This document shows, in pieces, positions 1-8,413 of a stretch of 64,000 nt of DNA; position 1 is the stretch's first letter, and each line of letters starts with the position of its first letter. The stretch is taken from assembly GCA_963720885.1 (NCBI GenBank), contig CAVRGW010000005.1:744001-808000 (forward strand), given 5' to 3'. The stretch comes from DATLLN01 sp963720885 (GTDB taxonomy: Bacteria > Actinomycetota > Thermoleophilia > Gaiellales > JAICJC01). The notes beneath the pieces were generated by a model. That model made no database searches and had not been told where the DNA came from. It was given only the letters and a program-made list of their open reading frames with translations. A program made the translations under genes and the position numbers.

Positions 1-300
1 CAGCTGTCGAAGCCGGCGCGGCAGGGGATCATGAACGAGCACATCGCCACCGGGCACCAGTTCCCGACGGTCAAGATCAACACGACGTACTCGTTCGGCA
101 TCGACGACCAGGAGTTCGTCGTGGCATTCGAGACCGACTACGTCGGCGACTTCCTCGACCTGATGATGACCCTGCGCGAGACCGAGGCGAGCCGCTACAC
201 GGAGCGCGATACGCCGATCTTCACGTGCAGCGCGATGGGCGTCCGCGAGGCGCTCGACTCGCTCGGCCTGACCGGCGAGATCGTGACGTCCGGCATTTAG
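1..300 (+). CDS. Chlorite-dismutase-family protein, HemQ-like coproheme decarboxylase (3' part)
   Basis: The frame is open from base 1, so the N-terminus lies outside the window; the ATG at 31 is internal. The 99 visible residues match the C-terminal half of the chlorite dismutase/HemQ family: a TTYSFGIDDQEF strand, a VVAFETD segment, then LRETEASRYT and RDTPIFT close to the end. HemQ decarboxylates coproheme to haem in the coproporphyrin-dependent pathway of Gram-positive bacteria. The proximal haem histidine region is missing or only partly present. A detoxifying chlorite dismutase is less likely, because the RDTPIFT ending is typical of HemQ-type members. Confidence 0.75.
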   Translation, partial: QLSKPARQGIMNEHIATGHQFPTVKINTTYSFGIDDQEFVVAFETDYVGDFLDLMMTLRETEASRYTERDTPIFTCSAMGVREALDSLGLTGEIVTSGI

Positions 301-341
301 GAGCGGTTGGCTCCGGCCGGACGCGCGGGTACCGTGGTGGA

Positions 342-494
342 ATGACAGATACCCCCTGGCAGCCGTACATGCCGGCCGACATCTACCACCGGTACGTGGT
401 GCCGTGGCTGAACGCCCCGGCCGCGCAAGCGCCCCGCGAGCCCGCTCCGGCGCCGATCAACGTGGTCGACCCCAAGCAGCAGCCCGACCGCTGA
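342..494 (+). CDS. Small hypothetical protein (50 aa)
   Basis: A short reading frame starts at ATG 342, 42 nt after the HemQ-like gene, and ends 3 nt before the convergent corA stop. The product begins MTDTPWQPYMPADIYHRYVV, is rich in Trp, Tyr and Pro in its first half and ends in an Ala/Pro-rich tail. No known domain is recognised and there is no signal peptide or membrane segment. It could be a small downstream cistron of the haem gene. The gene call rests on position and on an aromatic composition unlike a random high-GC frame. Confidence 0.4.
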   Translation: MTDTPWQPYMPADIYHRYVVPWLNAPAAQAPREPAPAPINVVDPKQQPDR

Positions 495-497
495 CGG

Positions 498-1473
498 CTA
501 GATCCAGCGCCGCCGTCGGAACAGGTAGAGCAGCGCCACGATCGCCACAACCTCCGTGCCGATGCCGTACAGCCAGAAGTCGCGGGCGCTCGTCACGTTG
601 CGGACCATGTAGGCGAAGTTCTGGCCGAAGAACCCGACGATGAAGCTCAGCGGCAGGAACACGGTCGCGATCATCGCCAGCTGCTTCATCACCGCGTTCA
701 GCCGGTTGGAGACACTCGACAGGTAGACGTCCATCGCGCTCGACAGCAGGTCGCGGTACGTGTCAAGCAGGTCGCTGATCCGGATCAGGTGGTCGTACAC
801 GTCGCGGAAATACCGCTCGTCCTCCGCCGTGACGCCCGGCAGGTCCTCGCTGCCGGCCGAGACCGACCCGAACAGGTCGCGCTGCGCCGTCACCACCTTG
901 CGGACGCCCACCAACCGCCGTTTGAGGTGGAAGATCTCCTGCAGCACCGAGTCATCGGGTGAGGCGAAGGTGCGATCCTCGAGGGCGTCGATCCGCTCGT
1001 CGAAGTCGTTGAGCAGCGGGTAGAAGCTCTCGGTCATCGAGTCGACGATCCGGTAGAGCAGGACCGAGCTGCGCTCGAACGGGCGGTGATGCCGTTCGGC
1101 CGCCTCGCGCAGCCGCTGGAACGCCGGGGCGACGTCGTGGTGCACCGACACCAGGTACGTGCCGTTGTAGAAGACGTGCGACTCGACCAGCCCGTCCTCG
1201 TCCGGCGAGGCGCCGTAGATCACCATGAAGGCGAAGCCGTCGTAGCTGTCGAGCTTGGGCCGCTGGCCGAACATGCGGGAGTCCTCGAGAGCCAAGCGGA
1301 TGGAAGCCGAACACGTCGCTGAGCATCTGGAACTCGTCCTCGCCCGGCGTGCGCACGTCCAGCCAGAAGGACTCGCCCGAGGCGTGCGCTCGCTCGACAG
1401 CGGCGCGGTCGACGTCGCGCTGAAGCGTGCCGTCGGCGTTCATCAGGAAGAGCGCGCTGCCCTGCTGGGCCAC
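498..1473 (-). CDS. corA: CorA-family divalent cation transporter (frameshifted)
   Basis: CorA proteins form pentameric Mg2+/Co2+ channels with a long cytoplasmic funnel and two C-terminal helices. The N-terminal part (to about base 1300, ending FGFHPL) and the remainder (from ALEDSRMFGQ) lie in two frames. Removing one base near 1295-1298 restores the family motif HPLALED. The C-terminus has two hydrophobic helices and ends in RRRRW. The pore signature, normally GMN, reads GQN (FFGQNF), as in some divergent CorA/ZntB-like members, so the transported ion is uncertain. The frameshift fits the +1 insertion pattern seen across this window. Confidence 0.8.
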
Positions 1474-1520
1474 CCGGCCAGTCTAGGAAGCGGTGCGGTC
1501 GGCGCCGCAGGATCCGGCGC

Positions 1521-1898
1521 CTACAGCGTGTACCGCTTCGATTCCTGCCAGGCGTAGAAGATCGCGAACGCCCCGGCGAGGAAGACCACCAGCACCGGCA
1601 GCCAGAAGGCGCCCAGCTCGACCAGCCCGAACTGGGCCAGCGAGAACAGGGCCAGCGTGACCGTCACGGCACCCATCCCCAGATAGAGGATCGAGCGCTC
1701 GCGATCGGGCATCAGCGAGATCGCCATCCGGTTCTCCTGGTACCAGCGGTACCCGAAGTACCACATCAGGCAGATGAAGATGACCGCGATCGCGCCGGAG
1801 ATCGCCGCGGCGATGCGGGCGGACGTCTCCGAGAAGACCGTCGCGATCAGCGCCAGGCCGACCACGATCAGCAGGGCGCGGACGGTGTCCCGGCTCAT
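1521..1898 (-). CDS. Hypothetical four-helix membrane protein (125 aa)
   Basis: The product has four predicted transmembrane segments (roughly residues 6-24, 28-50, 70-92, 95-117), with a charged loop between helices 2 and 3 containing YQENRMAISLMPDRER. I do not recognise a family. It follows an upstream membrane protein on the same strand with a one-base overlap (TGATG at 1896-1900), so the two are translationally coupled and probably work together. The gene ends about 47 nt before the corA start. Confidence 0.6.
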   Translation of the reverse strand: MSRDTVRALLIVVGLALIATVFSETSARIAAAISGAIAVIFICLMWYFGYRWYQENRMAISLMPDRERSILYLGMGAVTVTLALFSLAQFGLVELGAFWLPVLVVFLAGAFAIFYAWQESKRYTL

Positions 1899-2257
1899 CA
1901 GTGCGGCCCCGTCATGTACGCGCGCACCCCGAGCGCCGCGACGAGCGCTGATCCGATCGAGAAGTAGAGGATGTTGCGGCGGCCGTCGTCACTGCGCAGA
2001 GCATAGGGGTAGGCGACGGCCAGAAGCGGGAGCAGGCCGTACGCGAAGTGCAGCTTGTCTGCCGGACGGTAGCCGTCCGAGAGCAGCAGCAGGCCGAGGA
2101 ACGCCTGGCCGATGACAAGCGTCTGGGCCAGCGCCAAACACTGCATGAACGCGCGGCCGGGCGGCGCGTTGCGGCGATAGGCGACGAACCCCCAGACTGC
2201 CACGGCCAGGTTCACCAGGATCACCGACGCGCCGAGGATCATGTGCACCTCGGGCAT
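1898..2257 (-). CDS. Hypothetical membrane protein (119 aa)
   Basis: The product has about four hydrophobic helices, with short basic loops such as YRRNAPPGR and a SDDGRRN turn before the last helix. It starts at ATG 2257 and its stop overlaps the start of the next membrane protein by one base. No enzymatic motif is visible. The pair resembles uncharacterised small membrane proteins found as two-gene operons in actinobacteria. Its start is divergent from the peroxiredoxin gene, with a 70-base shared upstream region. Confidence 0.6.
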   Translation of the reverse strand: MPEVHMILGASVILVNLAVAVWGFVAYRRNAPPGRAFMQCLALAQTLVIGQAFLGLLLLSDGYRPADKLHFAYGLLPLLAVAYPYALRSDDGRRNILYFSIGSALVAALGVRAYMTGPH

Positions 2258-2327
2258 CCGCCGGTGAGGCTACCAGGCGCCGCGATCTAGACTGGCCATG
2301 CACCTGACACGTCCCCGAGGAGCCGCT

Positions 2328-2803
<476 letters not shown>

Positions 2804-2807
<4 letters not shown>

Positions 2808-4003
2808 GCACCGGCACACTGCCGCTCGCCGGCCTGCGCGTACTCGACCTGACCCAGGTGCTGGCCGGCCCCTACTGCACGATGATCCTCGGCGACCTCG
2901 GCGCCGACGTGGTCAAGGTCGAGCGCCCCGGAGATGGGGACGGCTCGCGCCGCTGGGGGCCGCCGTTCGTGGGCGGCGAGAGCGCGTACTTCATGCAGGT
3001 CAACCGGAACAAGCGGTCGATCGCCGTCGACCTGCGCTCCGACGAGGGCCGCGAGGTGGTGCGGCGGATGGTCGAGCGGGCGGACGTCGTGCTGCACAAC
3101 TTCCTGCCCGACGCGTCCGTGCGCTACGGCGCCGACGCCGCGTCCGTACACGCCGTCAACCCGCTGGCCGTGCACTGCACGATCAGCGGCTATCCGACGG
3201 ACGGCGAGAACGCGTCGAGTCCCGGCTACGACTTTCTGATGCAGGGCATCGGCGGCATCATGAGCATCCAGGGCGAGCCCGACGGCGAGCCGATCAAGGT
3301 CGCCGTGGCGATCGCCGACCTGGTCGCCGGCCTGTACGCGGCCACCGGCGTGTTGTCTGCGCTGGTCGAACGCGCGGTCACCGGCGCCGGGCGGACGCTC
3401 GAGGTCGCGCTGATCGACGCGCAGGTGTCGTGGCTCGCCAACCGCGCCGGAGACTGGCTGATCGCCGGCATCGAGCCGGCGCGGCTCGGCAACGCGCACC
3501 CGTCGATCGTGCCCTACGAGACCTTCCACGCTTCGGACGGGTACATCAACCTGGCGTCGGGCACCGACGATCACTTCCGCCGGTTCTGCATCGAGGCGGG
3601 CCGTGACGACCTGGCCGCCGATCCCCGCTACCGCACCAACCGCGGCCGGGTCGAGCACCGGGAGGAGCTGGTGCCCGAGCTGCGGCGGCTGATCTCGACC
3701 CGCACGGTCGCCGAGTGGGTCGAGCTGCTCGAGCGTGCGCGGGTGCCGGGCGGGCCGGTGTTGTCGATCCCGGAGACGTTCGCCGGGCCGGCGGCGCACA
3801 TGGTCGAGCAGGTGATGCACCCGACCGCCGGCCAGATCGGCCTGGTGCGGTCGCCGGTGCGGCTGGCCGACGGCAGGCCCGGGGCGCGGATCCCGCCGCC
3901 GCGGCTGGGCGAACACGCCGACGAGGTGCTGACCGAGCTCGGCTACACCGACGCCGAGCGCGACGCGCTGCTCGCGGGGGCGTGCGCTCCGGACAGCGGG
4001 TAG
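2804..4003 (+). CDS. CaiB/BaiF family III CoA-transferase
   Basis: Family III CoA-transferases move CoA between carboxylic acids through aspartyl-CoA intermediates. The 399-residue length is typical. Motifs in order are GLRVLDLTQVLAGPYCTM, LGDLGADVVKVERP, the NRNKRSIAVDL segment, the glycine-rich YDFLMQGIGG followed by G-E-P-D-G, and the LGNAHPSIVPYE element. The catalytic Asp is expected around residue 170, in the alpha/beta core. It starts at GTG 2804 inside the last codons of bcp, so it is co-translated. Substrate cannot be told from sequence; the tRNA gene follows directly. Confidence 0.9.
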
Positions 4004-4019
4004 AATCGGATCTCCCCGC

Positions 4020-4103
4020 GCGGATGTGGCGGAATTGGTAGACGCGCACGGTTCAGGTCCGTGTGGCCGTAAGGTCGTGGAGGTTCAAGTCCTCTCATCC
4101 GCA
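4020..4103 (+). tRNA. tRNA-Leu, anticodon CAG
   Basis: An 84-nt cloverleaf with acceptor stem GCGGATG pairing with CATCCGC, discriminator A at 4103, D-arm GGAATTGGTAGACGC, an anticodon stem CACGG/CCGTG around the loop TTCAGGT (anticodon CAG), a long variable arm as expected for leucine, and a T-arm GGTTCAAGTCC. CCA is not encoded. It reads CUG, the commonest leucine codon in GC-rich genomes. It begins 16 nt after the CoA-transferase stop. Confidence 0.96.
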
Positions 4104-4137
4104 TCGCAGTCGCGTCGCGCACCGCGGCGCTGATCGT

Positions 4138-4494
4138 TCAGGGCAGCATCTTGCCGTACAGCTGGCTCGCCGGCGGTGCCGCCGGCAGGCCGTCGTCCAT
4201 CGTGTGCGCCTCGGGCGGCACGGCCTCGTGCGGGACGTCCATCTCACCCCGGCGGTACGCGAACATCGCGCAGATCCCGACCACCAGGCTCAGCGAGCCC
4301 AGGAACCGGCAGAACGTGAGCGCGACGTCGATGGGATGCGTTTCGGACGAGTGGTACGGGCGGCCGTGGACGAGCGTGACGGTCTCCGGCGACGTCGGGA
4401 CGACGAAGCTGATCACAAGCGCGACGAGTCCACCGACCACGAGCGCGGCGACCTTCGGATTGCGCAACGTGCCCAGCAGCGAACCCATGCTCAC
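4138..4494 (-). CDS. Hypothetical two-helix membrane protein (118 aa)
   Basis: The product has a short N-terminal amphipathic stretch, a hydrophobic helix near residues 15-33, an outside loop, a second helix near 62-80, and a Pro/Ala-rich C-terminal tail ending GKMLP. No family is recognised. It stands 34 nt downstream of, and convergent with, tRNA-Leu. The start could be ATG 4494 or 4488; both give the same helices. Confidence 0.5.
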   Translation of the reverse strand: MSMGSLLGTLRNPKVAALVVGGLVALVISFVVPTSPETVTLVHGRPYHSSETHPIDVALTFCRFLGSLSLVVGICAMFAYRRGEMDVPHEAVPPEAHTMDDGLPAAPPASQLYGKMLP

Positions 4495-4527
4495 ACGATA
4501 CGCCGTTGTCTGCTCGGTGAAAAGGCC

Positions 4528-4965
4528 TCAGGCGGGCTTCGGCGCGTAGCCGCGGATGCGCCCGCACTTGCGCTCCCACAGGGTGGGATCGACGACGCCC
4601 GTCACGCAGAACACGCCTCGCACCTTCCCCGGCTCCACGGGGGTGATCACGATGACATAGCTGCAGCTGCCACCGGGCGGCAGCACCGTCCCCGCGTGGC
4701 AGTCCGGTGGGAGCTGCAGACGCCAATCGCCGTTGTCCCCGAACACCTCGAAGGTGTTCAGGCTGATCGAGGAGCCGCTCAGGTTCTTGACGGTGAACGT
4801 GCGGGGCACGGCGATGCCCACCGGCACTGACCCGAGCCGCGTGATGTGGTGCGTGACCCGGATCAGCCCGGGCGTCTCGTCCGCCCCGGCGCCGCCGATC
4901 GACACCGCCAGCGACGCCGCCATGACACCCACCACGATCAATCCTCGAAGGCCCGCTCGCCTCAT
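4528..4965 (-). CDS. Secreted Ig-like (choice-of-anchor type) protein
   Basis: The N-terminus is a Sec signal peptide (MRRAGLRG, then a hydrophobic core, cleavage near GAGADE). The remaining roughly 115 residues look like one immunoglobulin-like beta-sandwich. The pattern is a strand ending RTFTVKNLSG, then ISLNTFEVFGDNGDW, then LPPGGSCSYVIVITP, as in ASH/choice-of-anchor repeat domains that precede or anchor larger surface proteins. Three or four cysteines suggest disulfides. An ATG at 4980 is an alternative start. Function is unknown. Confidence 0.6.
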   Translation of the reverse strand: MRRAGLRGLIVVGVMAASLAVSIGGAGADETPGLIRVTHHITRLGSVPVGIAVPRTFTVKNLSGSSISLNTFEVFGDNGDWRLQLPPDCHAGTVLPPGGSCSYVIVITPVEPGKVRGVFCVTGVVDPTLWERKCGRIRGYAPKPA

Positions 4966-5116
4966 GCATCGAGCATACATCGGGACCCGGCGACAATGGA
5001 GTCTGACCCGGTTGCCGGATGTTGCGTACGCCTGGACAGTCTCACCGGTTTCCGCCCCCGAAATACGTCAAACCGGGGAGGGCGAAAGCGGTCGCCCCCG
5101 GCGAAGATGCCCGCCG

Positions 5117-5590
5117 ATGGGCGTCACCCACCCAACCAGCCGCAGCGCCGCAAGGCTTGCACTCGTCACGAATACCGCACCCGCTGCGGCGAATCCGTCC
5201 TCCGATGTGCCGGCGGGACTGCGGCTGCTCCGCACGCTCGACCGCTCGGTGCTCGAGGTTGCCCGCGATGTCAACCTGAGGCCGATGGAGCTGTACGCGC
5301 TGCTGCTGCTCGACGATCACGATCAGAAGGCGATGACCACGCGGCGGCTGTCCGAGGTGCTCGCCTCCAGCCCCAGCCAGGCCAAGCAGATCGCGCTGCG
5401 CCTCGCTGCGCGCGGCTACGTCGAGCGCGGCGGCGGCCACGGCCGCACGGAGCTGACGCCGCTCGGCCAGGAGCTCGCCGAGCAGGCGACCGGCGCACTG
5501 CGCGACGAGATCGCCGCCCGCGTCGCGCGGATCGAGTCCGGCACGGTCGCCCAGGCCAGCCACGCGCTCGGCTCGCTGCTGCTCGACTAG
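5117..5590 (+). CDS. MarR-like winged-helix regulator
   Basis: After a Ser/Ala-rich leader of about 35 residues, the protein has a winged-helix fold. LRPMELYALLLLDDHD is the first helices, TTRRLSEVLASSPSQAKQIALRLAARGYVER is the helix-turn-helix plus recognition helix, GHGRTELTPLGQEL is the wing, and a C-terminal dimerisation helix ends LGSLLLD. MarR proteins bind palindromic promoter DNA as dimers and respond to phenolic or oxidant ligands. The start at ATG 5117 is uncertain. It lies 34 nt before the amidotransferase gene and may be in its operon. Confidence 0.6.
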   Translation: MGVTHPTSRSAARLALVTNTAPAAANPSSDVPAGLRLLRTLDRSVLEVARDVNLRPMELYALLLLDDHDQKAMTTRRLSEVLASSPSQAKQIALRLAARGYVERGGGHGRTELTPLGQELAEQATGALRDEIAARVARIESGTVAQASHALGSLLLD

Positions 5591-5624
5591 CTTCCGCCAT
5601 CGGGCGTGTGGCAGGCTTCTCGAC

Positions 5625-6338
5625 GTGAGCAGGCCGGCCATCGGCATCACCAGCTACTGGACGCACGCGCGCATGTCGCACTGGGCGATGGACGCAGTCG
5701 TCGTCGGTCAAGGTTACATCGAGGGTGTCCGCCTGGCGGGCGGCAAGCCGCTGATCCTGCCGGCCGACCCGCACTGGGCCGACGACCCGGACGATGTGCT
5801 CGACGGACTCGACGGCATCCTGTTCGTGGGCGGCGACGACGTCGCTCCCGAGGTGTACGGCTCCGACCGCCATCCGGCGACCGGCACCCGCCACGAGCGG
5901 CGCGACGCGGCCGAGCTGGGCCTCGCCCGTAGGGCCGTCGAGCGCGACCTGCCGATGCTCGGCATCTGCCGCGGCTTCCAGCTGATCAACGTGGCCTGCG
6001 GCGGCACGCTCGAGCAGCACCTCGCCGACCGCATCGACGTCAGCCCGCACCGGCTGGACGACAGCACCTACGGCATGCACGACGTGGCCACCAAGCCGGA
6101 CTCGAGGCTGCGGGAGATCGCCGGCGAACGGCTGCGGGTGCACTCGCACCACCACCAGGGCGCCGACCGCGTGGGAGCGGGCCTGGTGGTCAGCGCACGC
6201 GCAGTCGACGACGACGTGATCGAGGGGCTCGAGCATCCCGGACGCCGCTTCTGCATCGCCGTGCTCTGGCACCCCGACGCCGAGCCGGAGGGACACGGCG
6301 CCCCGCTGTTCCGAGCGCTGGTATCGTCAGCCTTGTGA
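5625..6338 (+). CDS. Class I glutamine amidotransferase-like hydrolase (peptidase C26)
   Basis: Related to gamma-glutamyl-GABA hydrolase PuuD, which removes glutamate from gamma-glutamylated amine catabolites in the cytoplasm. The catalytic cysteine sits in GICRGFQLINV, histidine in the LWHPDAEPE motif (usually WHPE), and the HSHHHQG segment matches the family. GGDDVAPEVYG is the early glycine loop. Length (237 aa) is normal. It starts at GTG 5625, and its stop overlaps the GTG of the aminotransferase by 4 nt. The pair would suit a polyamine- or amine-degrading route, which is inference. Confidence 0.85.
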   Translation: MSRPAIGITSYWTHARMSHWAMDAVVVGQGYIEGVRLAGGKPLILPADPHWADDPDDVLDGLDGILFVGGDDVAPEVYGSDRHPATGTRHERRDAAELGLARRAVERDLPMLGICRGFQLINVACGGTLEQHLADRIDVSPHRLDDSTYGMHDVATKPDSRLREIAGERLRVHSHHHQGADRVGAGLVVSARAVDDDVIEGLEHPGRRFCIAVLWHPDAEPEGHGAPLFRALVSSAL

Positions 6339-7599
6339 GCACCCGTCTCTGGCATCCGTTCGCGGACATGGCGGTGATCAAGGACGACGAGGTCGTGATC
6401 GTCCGCGGCGAGGGCGCCCGGGTCTGGGACGACCAGGGCCGCGAGTACATCGACGCCAAGGCCGCGCTCTGGTACGCCAACGTCGGCCACGGCCGCACCG
6501 AGATCGCCGAGGCGGCGGCCGAACAGATGCGCACGCTGGCCGGATACGAAACCTTCGACCGGGCCGCCAACCGGCCGGCGCTCGAGCTGGCCGACCGCGT
6601 CGCCGAGCTGGCGCCGATGGAGGGCGCGGCCGTGTTCTTCGCGAGCGGCGGCTCGGACGCGGTGGACACGGCGAGCAAGCTGGCGCTGCGCTACTGGAGC
6701 GCCGTCGACCGCCCGGAGAAGCATGTGATCGTCCACCGCGCGCGCTCCTACCACGGCATGAACGCGTACGGCACCAGCCTGGCCGGCATCCCCGCCAACG
6801 CCGAGGGCTACGGCAGCCTGATCGCCGACGTCGCCACCGTCGCCCAGGACTCGACCGACGAGCTCGAGCAGCTGTTCCGGGAGAGCGGCGAGCGGATCGC
6901 GGCCTTCATCGGCGAGCCGGTGATCGGCGCCGGCGGCATCTTCCATCCCGTGCCCGGCTACTGGGAGCGCGTGCAGGAGCTGTGCACCGAGTACGACGTG
7001 CTGCTGATCGCCGACGAGGTGATCTGCGGGTTCGGGCGGCTGGGCACGTGGTTCGGGTCGCACCGCTTCGGCATCCGCCCCGACCTGGTGACGTGCGCCA
7101 AGGGCATCACCTCCGGCTACCTGCCGCTGGGGGCCGTGCTCGCGTCACCCGGATCCAGGAGCCGTTCTGGTCGTCGCCCGGCGAGGCCGTCTTCCGCCAT
7201 GGCTACACGTACTCCGGCCACCCCGCGGTGTGCGCCGCCGGCCTGGCCAACCTCGACATCATCGAGCGCGAGGGCCTGGTCGACCGGGTCGCGCGCATGG
7301 AATCCGTGCTGGCGGATGCCGTCGAGCCGCTGCGCTCGGCGCCGCTGGTCTCGGACATCCGCGCCGGGATCGGGCTGCTCGCGGCCATCGAGATCGACGC
7401 CGACGCGCGCGCAGCCGAGCCGGGACTGGTCGACCGCATCGTGGCCGAGTGCCGGACGCTGGGCGTGATGACCCGCGGCCTGGCGGGCCACTCGCTGCAG
7501 CTGTCGCCGCCGTTCGTGATTACCGAGGGCGAGCTCGCGACCGTCGCGAGCGTCATCGCCGACGCGCTGTCACGCGTGTCGGTGCGTGCCTCCGTGTAG
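6335..7599 (+). CDS. Class III pyridoxal-phosphate aminotransferase (frameshifted)
   Basis: Omega-amino acid:pyruvate/putrescine-type transaminase. Motifs: WHPFADM at the N-terminus, FFASGGSDAVDTASKLALRYW, the Y-H-G-M-N element, IGEPVIGAGG, LLIADEVICGFGRLG with the cofactor-binding Asp, and the lysine loop in TCAKGITSGYLPLGAV (Lys forms the Schiff base). Near 7147 the frame breaks after GAVLAS and resumes at RIQEPFW in another frame. One base is missing or two are extra. The C-terminal domain then continues with HGYTYSGHPAVCAAG. Start is GTG 6335, overlapping the preceding amidotransferase, which supports a joint amine pathway. Confidence 0.85.
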
Positions 7600-7839
7600 C
7601 CGGTCTCCCACCGAGTGGGTGAGGTGATGCCACGAGGACGCGACGTGCCCGGGAACGCGGAGCGCGAGCGCCAGCCAGAGCACGTTGATCGCCAGCGGGA
7701 TCAGGGCGGACGCCGCCACCGACCACGTGAAGTCGCGCTGCGCGGCCACGATCACGCCCCAGATGGGCCACGCCATGCAGGCGACAACCCCCAGCAACCC
7801 GAGACCGACCGCTCGCTCGTACCCTGCGCCATCGTTCAT
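7570..7839 (-). CDS. Small membrane protein with two helices (89 aa)
   Basis: ATG 7839 is preceded by a good ribosome site (AAAGGTG, 5 nt spacer). The product has two hydrophobic helices (about residues 10-31 and 40-62) and a His-rich C-terminus (HHLTHSV, GGTHRHA). It resembles 2TM-domain/histidine-kinase-associated membrane stubs, but no family is assigned. Its 3' end overlaps the convergent aminotransferase by 30 bases. Confidence 0.55.
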   Translation of the reverse strand: MNDGAGYERAVGLGLLGVVACMAWPIWGVIVAAQRDFTWSVAASALIPLAINVLWLALALRVPGHVASSWHHLTHSVGDRLHGGTHRHA

Positions 7840-7868
7840 GGTTTCACCTTTCCCTGGATCGACTCCGC

Positions 7869-8300
7869 TCAACCACTCGCCGCGGCGAGCACGTCGCGCG
7901 CGGTGTCGGCTCCGCCGGGATCGAGCCGGAGCACCGACTCGGCAAAGACGAACAAGTCGCGCAGCGACACGATTCCCACCACCATGCCGTCGTCCCCGAC
8001 GGGCAGGTGGCGCACTCGCCGGCGCCGCATCATGTCCGCCGCCCACAGCAGGTCCGCATCCGGCGGCGCCATACAGACGTCGCGGGACATGACGGCGGAC
8101 AGTGGCCGGTCGCGAGCGTCGTTGCCCTCGGCCATCAGCGCAACCAGGTCGCGCTCCGTGAAGATCCCGGTCAGCCGGGAGCCGTCCACCACCAGCACCG
8201 CGCCCACCGAGTGGGCATGCATGGTGCGGGCCGCCGCCGTCACGGTGTCGGTCGGAGCGCAGGTGATCAGATCCATCTGCATGATCTCTGACACACGCAC
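7869..8300 (-). CDS. CBS-domain-pair protein
   Basis: A 143-residue cytoplasmic protein made of two CBS motifs. The first (about 8-62) has SVGAVLVVDGSRLTGIFTERDL, the second (about 75-125) has VRHLPVGDDGMVVGIVSLRDL. Stand-alone CBS pairs bind adenosine nucleotides or SAM and tune partner enzymes or channels. The start is GTG 8300, chosen because AGGAGG at 8307-8312 lies 6 nt upstream; another GTG at 8294 is too far. The preceding region carries a plausible promoter. Confidence 0.88.
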   Translation of the reverse strand: MRVSEIMQMDLITCAPTDTVTAAARTMHAHSVGAVLVVDGSRLTGIFTERDLVALMAEGNDARDRPLSAVMSRDVCMAPPDADLLWAADMMRRRRVRHLPVGDDGMVVGIVSLRDLFVFAESVLRLDPGGADTARDVLAAASG

Positions 8301-8333
8301 TTCGCGCCTCCTGTTACGAGCGGGTTTCCCCTT

Positions 8334-8363
8334 GTTGTACCACGCTCGTACCGATTGAGGCAA
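8334..8363 (-). promoter_or_regulatory. Promoter of the CBS-pair gene
   Basis: On the reverse strand, TTGCCT (8358-8363) and TACAAC (8334-8339) are separated by 18 nt and lie about 33 nt upstream of the GTG start. An imperfect repeat GGTAC-N6-GTAC overlaps the spacer. Sequence-only prediction. Confidence 0.4.
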
Positions 8364-8368
8364 GGAAA

Positions 8369-8400
8369 CGGGAGGGGCGAGCTCGGGCCCGCCCCTCCCG
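8369..8400 (-). terminator. Hairpin terminator after the APC permease
   Basis: Perfect 10-bp stem CGGGAGGGGC/GCCCCTCCCG with a 12-nt loop. It lies 14 bases past the permease stop and upstream of the CBS promoter. There is no clear U-tract, which is common in actinobacterial terminators. Confidence 0.5.
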
Positions 8401-8413
8401 CCACCGGTCGTTG